Shown here one piece after another: positions 48,743 through 54,885 of a stretch of DNA of 54,885 bases. Position numbers and translations under genes: made by a program. The stretch lies in NCBI GenBank assembly GCA_900546495.1, contig URDN01000013.1, positions 1 through 54,885 on the forward strand. Direction: 5' to 3'. The stretch's first letter is position 1, and each line of letters opens with the position of its first letter. This DNA is from an uncultured Lachnospiraceae bacterium (lineage in GTDB: Bacteria > Bacillota > Clostridia > Lachnospirales > Lachnospiraceae). Under the pieces are notes generated by a model, which had not been told where the DNA came from, did no database searches, and saw only the letters and a program-made list of their open reading frames with translations.

Positions 48743-49180
48743 CTATTCCTCAATTTTATGAATCATATCGATTCTTGTCTGATGGCGTCCTCCCTGAAAC
48801 TCGGCATTTAACCATGCGTCAACGATTGCTTTTGCAGTCTCGCTTCCAACGATTCTTGCACCGAATGCAATGATATTTGCATTGTTGTGCTCTTTGACAA
48901 GACGTGCAGTGACCGGCTCAGAACAAACTGCTGCACGAACGCCTTTTACTTTATTTGCTGCGATGGAGATACCAACGCCGGTTCCACAGATCAGCACACC
49001 GCCGTCCACTTCACCTGCTGCTACCATACGTCCGGCTTTCTCGCCGTACTCCGGATAATTACAGCTGTCATGTGTATCCGTTCCGATATTGATCACTTCG
49101 TGACCTTTTCCTTCCAGATATGCTTTGATCTCGTTTTTCAGTTCTACTGCTGCATGATCGTTTCCAATTACAAGTTTCAT
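48743..49180 (-). CDS. rpiB: Ribose-5-phosphate isomerase B
   Basis: The 145-residue enzyme interconverts ribose-5- and ribulose-5-phosphate. It shows GNDHAAVELKNEI near the N-terminus, catalytic C65 in LICGTGVGISIAANK, NNANIIAFGARIVG and the terminal GGRHQTRIDMI. Its start overlaps the YqeG-like gene stop by 4 bases, indicating translational coupling. Confidence 0.96.
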   Translation of the reverse strand: MKLVIGNDHAAVELKNEIKAYLEGKGHEVINIGTDTHDSCNYPEYGEKAGRMVAAGEVDGGVLICGTGVGISIAANKVKGVRAAVCSEPVTARLVKEHNNANIIAFGARIVGSETAKAIVDAWLNAEFQGGRHQTRIDMIHKIEE

Positions 49181-49713
49181 TTTTCTTCCTCCCGATTTTC
49201 AAAAATACTCCTGTGTTTTTTTCTAAAGTTGCGGTAGCCGATCAGAACAATTGCCTCCAGTCTGCGTTTTAAGACAATCTGGATTTCCTCTTTCCAGTGA
49301 ATCTTTTTCACCATGATCGATGGGATTCCGGTTCGATTGGCTCCGAAAACATCGGTAAACATCTGATCACCGATAAAAATCGTGTTCTTCTTATCGGTGT
49401 GCATCCGTTCCATTGCTTTTTCATAATTTTTTGTGGACGGTTTGTGTGCATCGTAAATATACATCGACTGCACAGCGTCCGCAAACGGTTTCACTCTGGG
49501 TTCCTGATTGTTGGAGATCAGGCAGGTCGCAAATCCAAGTTCATGCAGATGGGCAAACAGTTTTTTTGCCTTCTCATTCGCCGGTGCGCCGTGTGTCACC
49601 AGTGTATTATCAATATCAAAAATCAGTCCCCGGTATCCGTCCCGGTACAGCCGGTCAAAATCAATTTCATATGTAGATGAAATGTACAGATCCGGATAAA
49701 ATTTTTGAAACAT
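49177..49713 (-). CDS. YqeG-family HAD phosphatase
   Basis: The 178-residue HAD (class III) phosphatase has the nucleophile and acid D33 and D35 in IFDIDNTLV, the SNNQEPR motif II, KPSTKNY motif III lysine and IFIGDQMFTDVFGANRTGI motif IV. YqeG proteins are phosphatidylglycerophosphatase-like in several bacteria; the substrate is not proven here. Overlaps rpiB by 4 bases. Confidence 0.93.
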   Translation of the reverse strand: MFQKFYPDLYISSTYEIDFDRLYRDGYRGLIFDIDNTLVTHGAPANEKAKKLFAHLHELGFATCLISNNQEPRVKPFADAVQSMYIYDAHKPSTKNYEKAMERMHTDKKNTIFIGDQMFTDVFGANRTGIPSIMVKKIHWKEEIQIVLKRRLEAIVLIGYRNFRKKHRSIFENREEEK

Positions 49714-49804
49714 AAGTTACCTCCGTTCAGCGGGGAAGACAAATTTCTCCACTGATATTATTTTGTCACTCACATCGGATAGGATAATGCTCACACCCGA
49801 TAGA

Positions 49805-50257
49805 TTATTTGTCCAGAACTTTCTTCAGTTCCTCCACAAAGGTATTCACATCTTTAAATTCCCTGTATACAGATGCAAATCTCACATAAGCTACTGCCTC
49901 TAAATCTTTCAGCTTATCCATCACCAGTTCGCCGATCACGCTGCTCGGGATCTCTTTTTCTTCCCTATTAAAAATCTCGGTCTCCACATCGTCGATGAGC
50001 TGATTGATCTGATTGACAGATACCGGGCGTTTGTGACAGGCTCTGAGCACGCCGTCCTCAATCTTGGAACAGTTATACTGCTCTCTGGTGTTGTCTTTTT
50101 TGATAATGATCAGCGGAATTGTCTCCACTTTTTCATACGTTGTAAAACGTTTTGAGCAGTCATCACAAAGTCTTCTGCGGCGGATGGAACAGTTGTCCTC
50201 CGCCGGTCTGGAATCAATGACACGTGTGTTATCACTGCTGCAGTAAGGGCATTTCAT
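49805..50257 (-). CDS. nrdR: Transcriptional repressor NrdR
   Basis: The 150-residue protein represses ribonucleotide reductase genes using an ATP-cone sensor. The N-terminal zinc ribbon uses C3, C6, C31 and C34 (MKCPYC...CDDC); the ATP-cone follows (IIIKKDNTREQYNCSKIEDGVLRACHKRPV). No nrd gene is in the window, so target boxes are elsewhere. Confidence 0.97.
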   Translation of the reverse strand: MKCPYCSSDNTRVIDSRPAEDNCSIRRRRLCDDCSKRFTTYEKVETIPLIIIKKDNTREQYNCSKIEDGVLRACHKRPVSVNQINQLIDDVETEIFNREEKEIPSSVIGELVMDKLKDLEAVAYVRFASVYREFKDVNTFVEELKKVLDK

Positions 50258-50285
50258 CGCTCTTTATCCTCCGTACCTATTTCTT

Positions 50286-50540
50286 TTATAGCTTGTGCAG
50301 ACATTTTTCCGCACATATATCTACCAGTATTACATCCGGTCCGATCCGAACAATTTTTTTCCAGTCTATGACATATTCTGTGTCACATCCCACCAGACGA
50401 AACCACTTCGGAGGTCCCTTTATGATCATTGCACATATCTGTCCGCTGCATTCATCAAACTCCAGATCACAGACATTTCCCAGACATCTGCAGTCAGAGG
50501 CATTGATTACCTCTTTCCTTGAAAATTCACATAAACGCAT
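50286..50540 (-). CDS. YlmC/YmxH-type PRC-barrel protein
   Basis: The 84-residue protein is a small PRC-barrel-like beta protein: MRLCEFSRKEVINASDCRCLGNVCDLEFDE then WKKIVRIGPDVILVDI, the pattern of the YlmC/YmxH sporulation-associated family. It lies 28 bases before nrdR, an arrangement seen in many Clostridia. Function unknown. Confidence 0.87.
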   Translation of the reverse strand: MRLCEFSRKEVINASDCRCLGNVCDLEFDECSGQICAMIIKGPPKWFRLVGCDTEYVIDWKKIVRIGPDVILVDICAEKCLHKL

Positions 50541-50663
50541 GGTGCACTTTCCTTTACTCTCTGTTCCTTTATCTTATTCGAATCCGTAAAGAAAGTGCAT
50601 TTTCACAGCGTACCTCCGGCAGCTGTATCTTATTTTCATATTTCCATACGTTAATTATTTTTA

Positions 50664-51764
50664 TTATACGTTGAAACGGAACAGGATCACATCACCGTCC
50701 TGAACCACGTACTCTTTTCCTTCCAGTCCTACCAGACCTTTCTCACGGGCTGCTGCCAGTGAACCGCACTCAAGCAGATCTTTGTAGTTTACAACCTCTG
50801 CACGGATAAATCCACGCTCGAAATCGGTATGAATCTTTCCTGCTGCCTGCGGTGCTTTTGTTCCTTTTTTGATGGTCCATGCACGGGTCTCATCCTCACC
50901 TGCGGTCAGGTAGCTTAAGAGTCCAAGTAAGCTGTAACTTGCCTTGATCAGTTTCTCCAAGCCGGACTGTTTCAGTCCCAGATCCTCTAAGAACATTGCT
51001 TTCTCATCATCGTCCAGTTCTGCGATCTCCTGCTCAATCTGTGCACAGATCACAAATACCTCAGAACCTTCCTCTGCTGCAAGTTTGCGTACGTTTGCTA
51101 CATGCGGATTATTTGCACCGTCGTCTGCCAGATCATCCTCAGAAACGTTTGCTGCGTAAATAACCGGTTTTGCTGTCAGCAGGTTATAAGAAGCGAACCA
51201 TTCCTGATCATCTTCATCATCGCCCACTTCAAACGTTTTTGCAAGTTTGCCGTCTTCCAGATGTGCTTTGATCTTCTGTAACAGTTCCAGCTCTTTTGCA
51301 AGCTTTTTGTCCATTCTTGCGCCTTTGGTTGTCTTTGCGATACGACGATCCAGAATCTCGATATCAGAGAAGATCAGCTCCAAGTTGATGGTCTCAATAT
51401 CTCTTGCCGGATCTACACTTCCGTCTACATGAACAACATTCGGATCCTCGAAGCATCGTACAACGTGAACGATGGCATCTACTTCACGGATATTTGCCAA
51501 GAACTGGTTTCCAAGTCCCTCACCTTTGCTGGCACCTTTTACCAGACCTGCGATATCTACGAACTCGATGACTGCCGGTGTCACTTTCTTGGAATTGTAC
51601 ATATCTCCAAGTAATTTCAAACGCTCATCCGGAACTGCAACAACACCGACGTTCGGGTCAATGGTACAGAACGGATAGTTGGCTGACTCAGCGCCGGCTT
51701 TTGTCAGTGAATTGAACAGGGTACTTTTTCCGACATTCGGAAGTCCCACGATTCCTAATTTCAT
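50664..51764 (-). CDS. ychF: Redox-regulated ATPase YchF (Obg-like, OLA1 family)
   Basis: The 366-residue P-loop protein starts MKLGIVGLPNVGKSTLFNSLT (G1). The G4 motif NxxE-like NVSEDDLAD replaces NKxD, which explains ATP preference. A coiled-coil insertion follows at about 135-175, and a C-terminal TGS domain (KIHTDFERGFIRAEVVNY) ends the protein. The ribosome binding site is weak. The ICE is inserted just before this gene (about 20-50 bases upstream), so its native promoter may be lost. Confidence 0.97.
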   Translation of the reverse strand: MKLGIVGLPNVGKSTLFNSLTKAGAESANYPFCTIDPNVGVVAVPDERLKLLGDMYNSKKVTPAVIEFVDIAGLVKGASKGEGLGNQFLANIREVDAIVHVVRCFEDPNVVHVDGSVDPARDIETINLELIFSDIEILDRRIAKTTKGARMDKKLAKELELLQKIKAHLEDGKLAKTFEVGDDEDDQEWFASYNLLTAKPVIYAANVSEDDLADDGANNPHVANVRKLAAEEGSEVFVICAQIEQEIAELDDDEKAMFLEDLGLKQSGLEKLIKASYSLLGLLSYLTAGEDETRAWTIKKGTKAPQAAGKIHTDFERGFIRAEVVNYKDLLECGSLAAAREKGLVGLEGKEYVVQDGDVILFRFNV

Positions 51765-51781
51765 AATTGTTTATACCTATC

Positions 51782-51810
51782 CGAAAAGCCTTGATTTATA
51801 AGACTTTTCG
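51782..51810. repeat. Inverted repeat at the ICE-chromosome junction, candidate att site
   Basis: CGAAAAGCCTT (51782-51792) and AAGACTTTTCG (51800-51810) form an 11-bp imperfect inverted repeat around GATTTAT. It lies between the integrase stop (51818) and the ychF start (51764), where the attachment site should be. The other end is outside the window, so core sequence cannot be confirmed. Confidence 0.5.
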
Positions 51811-51817
51811 CCTTTCC

Positions 51818-53038
51818 TTAAATTTCTTGTACGCCCTTTTTACGCCCTTTTTTTGAAACTGGCGGCGTAGCCTGTTGAAATTGGCGTATGGCGTTTACCA
51901 GTGATTCGTCCGTAACATGAACATATCTGTCCATTGTTGTTTTAATACTTGCGTGTCCTAAAAGCTGTTGCAGCACTTTAGGCTGTACGCCGCGCTCAAT
52001 GGCGCGTGTAGCATAAGTATGTCGCAAGGCGTGCATACAAAAGCGTTTAATACCTGCTTCATCACACAATTTGTATAAGTGTGTGTCATAGGAACTGTTT
52101 TTTGCGGGTTCTCCTGTTCTCCAGTTGACAAAAACCAAATCTCGCATAACAAGGCATTTATTTTCGCCTGTCCTGCTGTCGATATACTCTAAAACCTGTG
52201 ACAATGTTTCAGACTGTTTTCGTTGGTCTTTTTCATCATAGCAGCTTTTGAGAATGGAATATGCCTTATCTGTGAGAGGAATGGTACGATAACTTTTTTG
52301 CGTCTTAGGTGGTCCCGCACGCCAATATCCCTGGCTGTGTCGATACTCTAAACTTTTGTTTACTGTCAATGTCCGCTTTTTCCAATCAATAGCGTCCCAA
52401 GTCAGACCAATCAATTCAGCCGTTCTCAATCCTGTTTCCAGTAACAAGGCGTATTGCCTGTAATTATGAGAGCGTTCCGCTGCTTCCAAGAACTTATCCT
52501 GTTCCTCAACGGTTAAGTATTTAATATCATCTACCGCACGAACAGGTTTTGTGTAACGGACACCGTTCATAGGGTGCTTTGCGATAATATCATTCATAAC
52601 TGCTGATTTCAGCATGGTTCCCATTGTGATATAAGCCTGTCGAATGGTCGAGCCTGCATAGGTAGTTTCCATTCGGTTCAGAACAGCTTTACAGTGCATG
52701 GGCTTTACATCAGCTATGCACATGGCTCCAATTACGGGTTGGATATTCCATTTGTAACGCTCTTTATAATTTCTTATGGTATTCGGAGCAAGGTCACAAA
52801 CGATATTTTCAATCCAGTAAGTAAACCACTTGTCTACCGTCATATCGGGAGAAGTGACGATAAGGTTATGCCGTTCCTCATATCTTGCGTCAGCAAGCCA
52901 GTTTTTCGCTTCCGGCAATGTTTCAAAATACTTCTCTTTGCGTTTGCCGTCTTTTGCGTAGTATCTTGCGGAGAATAAACCGTCCTTTCTTTGGTAAATG
53001 CCTTTGCCGCACTCTTTACCTTTTAGATTTTTTCCCAT
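51818..53038 (-). CDS. int: Tn916-type tyrosine integrase
   Basis: The 406-residue recombinase inserts and excises the element. It has an N-terminal arm-binding domain (about 1-70, KGIYQRKDGLFSARYYAKDGKRKEKYF), a core-binding SAM-like domain (about 70-160) and the catalytic domain with R205 (ETGLRTAELI), H336-x2-R339 (HALRHTYATRA), H362 (LLGHAS) and nucleophile Y372 (TMDRYVHV). All are intact. Length matches Tn916 Int (405). Confidence 0.96.
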   Translation of the reverse strand: MGKNLKGKECGKGIYQRKDGLFSARYYAKDGKRKEKYFETLPEAKNWLADARYEERHNLIVTSPDMTVDKWFTYWIENIVCDLAPNTIRNYKERYKWNIQPVIGAMCIADVKPMHCKAVLNRMETTYAGSTIRQAYITMGTMLKSAVMNDIIAKHPMNGVRYTKPVRAVDDIKYLTVEEQDKFLEAAERSHNYRQYALLLETGLRTAELIGLTWDAIDWKKRTLTVNKSLEYRHSQGYWRAGPPKTQKSYRTIPLTDKAYSILKSCYDEKDQRKQSETLSQVLEYIDSRTGENKCLVMRDLVFVNWRTGEPAKNSSYDTHLYKLCDEAGIKRFCMHALRHTYATRAIERGVQPKVLQQLLGHASIKTTMDRYVHVTDESLVNAIRQFQQATPPVSKKGRKKGVQEI

Positions 53039-53145
53039 ATATCGGACTCCTTTCGTATCTCAAAAGAGAGTCCAATGCAAGCATATATTATAGCATAAAG
53101 ACTCTGTTTTTTCAATCTCAATAACAAGAATTGTCGATTAGATAT

Positions 53146-53406
53146 TCATATTGTCAGCTCACGCCGGATATATTCTTCAAATTCACGACGTTTGACTAAT
53201 TTTCTTGTCCCCACATATAGTACAAATGGACAATTAGGTTGTTTTAGCATGGTGTCAATCTTGTTAATTCCAATATTGCTATATTCGGCAGCTTCTTTTA
53301 TGGTCAATGTCAGTTTAAGATGTATCGGTACTCTTTGTTCGCTGCCAGTTGTAACTGCTCCTTTAGTGCCTATCGCACAAGGGGCGTTCATTTTTTCTTC
53401 ATTCAT
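53146..53406 (-). CDS. xis: Excisionase of the ICE
   Basis: The 86-residue protein carries the Tn916 Xis-like helix-turn-helix: LTLTIKEAAEYSNIGINKIDTML, then CPFVLYVGTRKLVKRREFEEYIRRE. It directs excision together with Int. The ATG at 53406 is preferred over an upstream start because GAAAGGGG precedes it. It lies about 110 bases before int. Confidence 0.93.
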   Translation of the reverse strand: MNEEKMNAPCAIGTKGAVTTGSEQRVPIHLKLTLTIKEAAEYSNIGINKIDTMLKQPNCPFVLYVGTRKLVKRREFEEYIRRELTI

Positions 53407-53837
53407 AAGAACATTTCCCCTTTCAATGGTTGAAACAATTAAAAACATCAGTAAAGGGGCTTTAATCAGACGATCGATTCGCTTCTCAACCTCACGGGAA
53501 TTGCACCCCTGCGCGGTTCTCGCGCAGCCCTACCCATTGCCTGCGACGCTTTGAACGCTCGGACTATGGCGATAAGGGAGTATCATTATATATTTTGCGC
53601 TTCGTCGCCGACAGGCTGCTATGCCTGTTTTCCGGCGTCGGTGTTGGTCGCTCGGTTATCCCGGGCGGGAAAGTCCCGCCGGGATAACGTCATGGCGCAC
53701 CCGCCGCATGGCTCGGCACAAAAGGAACGTATCTGATTTGCCCTATGCTGCGCCGCCGTTATCTTGCGTCGCTTTCTTTGTCAAGGTACAAAAGACAGGA
53801 ATACGCAAAGCGGAAAGGGGTGGAACACTTCGCGTTT
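53407..53837. other. GC-rich spacer between xis and the orf8-like gene
   Basis: There is no gene I can support. A 7-bp CCCCTTT/AAAGGGG inverted repeat (53417-53423/53453-53459) covers the xis ribosome binding site. A hairpin GTTATCCCGGGCGGGA paired to TCCCGCCGGGATAAC with one bulge lies at 53655-53688, and a CTGCGCG/CGCGCAG hairpin near 53510-53528. In Tn916 this interval holds a small regulatory orf; here the possible short frames lack a ribosome binding site. Confidence 0.45.
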
Positions 53838-54089
53838 TTACTTATCTGTCTTAAAGGATAGGACAGCCCGCATGAGCTTTGCTTGCAGCCGTTCCCGCAA
53901 GTCCTCGTCTATGCCGTAATAGGTATTGCCGTTCTCGTCACGGATTTTCCGCATAGACAGGTGGGCTATGTAGCTTTGGTAGTGCTGCATTACAATTTTC
54001 ATGGCGTCGGGGTCGCCCTTTGTCGCGGCTAAAATGACCGGGTAGGGTAACAAGCCGCGCTCATTGTCATTACAATTCGTTCCATTCAT
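53838..54089 (-). CDS. Helix-turn-helix protein, Tn916 orf8-like
   Basis: The 83-residue protein has the family pattern LPYPVILAATKGDPDAMKIVMQHYQSYIAHLSMRK, then DEDLRERLQAKLMRAVLSF, seen in the small conserved protein encoded beside the sigma factor of Tn916-like elements. Its ATG lies inside the extended (read-through) frame of the sigma gene, an overlap of about 20 bases. Exact function unknown; probably regulation of the ICE. Confidence 0.85.
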   Translation of the reverse strand: MNGTNCNDNERGLLPYPVILAATKGDPDAMKIVMQHYQSYIAHLSMRKIRDENGNTYYGIDEDLRERLQAKLMRAVLSFKTDK

Positions 54090-54510
54090 CAGCGCGTTCC
54101 TCCAAATATCGTTTTAGCAGTTCAAAAGAGCTTGTCCGTCTATACTATACTGTGCTGCGGGGTACTTTCATAAGCTCCGCAATTTCAGCGTCGGTCATGC
54201 TGAAAAAGTAATACAGTAAAACGGCTTGCCGTTTTTCTTCCGGCAGGGAGTGCATTGCTTCGGCAAGCAGCTTCGCCGTAATCTTCAAACCACCCGCACA
54301 AAAGGCTTCTTCGTCCTCATTGACAAAATATCTGTCAACGGTATAAAGCTGCTTTTCCTCATGCGGGGCAAGGTCTGAAAAGTTGACTTCGTGCTTTCGC
54401 CGACTTTTGCTTTCCCGGCAGGCGTCAATCAGTTCATTGCGTAACGTGCGTTTGCAGTACGCGTTAAACTCACATCTTATCTGCCATTCCAACCGATTAG
54501 GGTAATCCAT
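54070..54510 (-). pseudogene. Sigma-70-like factor of the ICE, interrupted by an amber codon
   Basis: The frame from 54510 encodes region-2-like YCKRTLRNELIDACRESKSRRKHE and a C-terminal region 4 (LPEEKRQAVLLYYFFSMTDAEIAELMKVPRSTV). There a TAG stops translation (54147-54145) after 121 residues. Past the TAG the frame continues for 24 sense codons with YRRTSSFELLKRYLEERADE and ends at a natural TAA (54072-54070) overlapping the next gene. In relatives the residue at this place is typically glutamine (STVQYRRTSS), so a CAG-to-TAG change is likely. The truncation removes part of the DNA-recognition helix of region 4. The product is probably inactive unless the amber codon is read through. GGGGGTG precedes the start. 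Confidence 0.75.
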
Positions 54511-54738
54511 GTTCTCACCCCCTTTCGTCCCGGGGGCGGGTTATTTATCCCCTTTCGGCTGCCTTCCACGGACGTGCCGCAGATTTGCCAAACGGAATAG
54601 AAAAGTTTTTCAAAAAAGTTTTGAAAAACACAAAATGCGCCCGTCTGCAAGGCGCAGACGGACGCAAAGGAAATGTAAGCAGTATTCAGATGATTTGACA
54701 GTTCATACTCATAGGTAGACTTGCCCGGAGGTGGAGCT

Positions 54739-54789
54739 ATGCTTTTTTTAATTGATGAAGCTCATGGGTATTATGGAATACCAGAGTAG
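54739..54789 (+). CDS. 16-residue leader-like peptide
   Basis: ATG at 54739 is preceded by GGAGGTGG and encodes MLFLIDEAHGYYGIPE, then TAG. The stop codon touches the first base of a strong hairpin. This position, behind a possible promoter, resembles leader peptides that control antibiotic-resistance genes by attenuation. There is no downstream gene in the window, so the role is inference. Confidence 0.4.
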   Translation: MLFLIDEAHGYYGIPE

Positions 54790-54822
54790 ACACGGCGGCA
54801 ACCTCCTAAATGCCGCCGTGTC
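54789..54822. promoter_or_regulatory. Perfect 11-bp hairpin after the leader-like peptide
   Basis: GACACGGCGGC (54789-54799) pairs perfectly with GCCGCCGTGTC (54812-54822). On the minus strand the loop contains AGGAGG, so it could hide a ribosome binding site if read leftward; on the plus strand it could be an attenuator. No T run follows. Confidence 0.5.
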
Positions 54823-54885
54823 AATTCACGGTGTTTGGGTCGTCGTAGGTTTGGGATAGACGAAAAGAAACGGCGGCTCTGAAAA

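Larger units (their letters stand above)
51811..54885. mobile_element. Integrase end of a Tn916-family integrative conjugative element
   Basis: From the ychF promoter region rightwards: integrase, excisionase, orf8-like gene and sigma-like gene, all leftward, matching the int-xis-orf8-orf7 order of Tn916. The part beyond 53.4 kb is much richer in G and C than the core and ends with the window. Conjugation genes and cargo are not visible. Confidence 0.85.
54511..54885. other. Divergent control region of the ICE
   Basis: It contains a perfect 11-bp inverted repeat GTTTTTCAAAA/TTTTGAAAAAC (54605-54629), a hairpin with CCGTCTGC/GCAGACGG (54637-54665), a rightward TTGACA (54695-54700) with TAGACT 15 bases on (54716-54721), a 16-codon ORF and a GC-rich hairpin (54789-54822). 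No larger gene is visible before the window ends. Confidence 0.5.

Noticed and set aside
53551..53854. Rightward frames between xis and the orf8-like gene
   Set aside because: They cross strong hairpins, lack a ribosome binding site and show no family pattern.
1..54885. tRNA genes
   Set aside because: The only T-arm-like GGTTCGA sequence that I could pair into a proper structure belongs to tmRNA.

Overview
The window looks like one contiguous piece of a low-to-moderate-GC Bacillota chromosome, most likely a gut Lachnospiraceae (Clostridia). The reasons are the Leloir/GH42/ABC sugar locus, the gap-pgk-tpiA-gpmI cluster, the long Firmicutes-type GalT, SpoVB-type flippase, YqeG and YlmC-like proteins, and a tmRNA tag ending in ALAA. 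I cannot name the genus from sequence alone. Both ends are foreign and visibly more GC-rich than the core: the end of a prophage on the left and the integrase end of a Tn916-like integrative conjugative element (ICE) on the right.

Left end (1-3.6 kb): a phage LLH-family holin, an unrecognised protein on the opposite strand, two small XRE regulators, a 41-residue ORF and an IS30-type DDE transposase. Between them sit three near-consensus sigma-A promoters, one with a 20-bp palindrome across its spacer and -10, and one flanked by a 17-bp direct repeat. This resembles a lysogeny switch next to a transposase that may act as the phage recombinase. Next come a 5'-less gene remnant and the tmRNA gene (ssrA).

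Core (3.9-51.8 kb), mostly minus strand: a stable-RNA/protein quality-control block (secG-rnr-smpB, then ssrA), a two-component ThrE-type exporter, a MoxR ATPase/VWA/leucine-rich-repeat triad of unknown function, and an enolase with an extra segment. A beta-helix protein and a neighbour of unknown function follow, both touched by an inserted repeat. A galactoside locus comes next (galK-galT-galE, a small membrane protein, AraC regulator, ABC transporter, GH42 beta-galactosidase, and a second AraC divergent from galK). After that lie purC-purF-purB, a MATE exporter, the glycolytic cluster gap-pgk-tpiA-gpmI, a PHP-family phosphatase, a NifS-like desulfurase, a SpoVB/MurJ-like flippase, a MalY/PatB-type enzyme, efp, rpiB, yqeG, nrdR, a YlmC-like gene and ychF.

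Right end (51.8 kb to the end): tyrosine integrase, excisionase, an orf8-like gene and a sigma factor interrupted by an in-frame amber codon, then a regulatory region rich in inverted repeats with a tiny leader-like ORF.

Most unusual signal: a dispersed structured repeat family of about 165 bp. It is present in four right-end copies, all in the same orientation, each ending exactly in GCGTTCAA, plus two left-end fragments. Two copies abut or enter the 3' ends of genes. The architecture fits non-autonomous IS200/IS605-type right ends or omega-RNA-like derivatives. Other long hairpin families are scattered between core genes.
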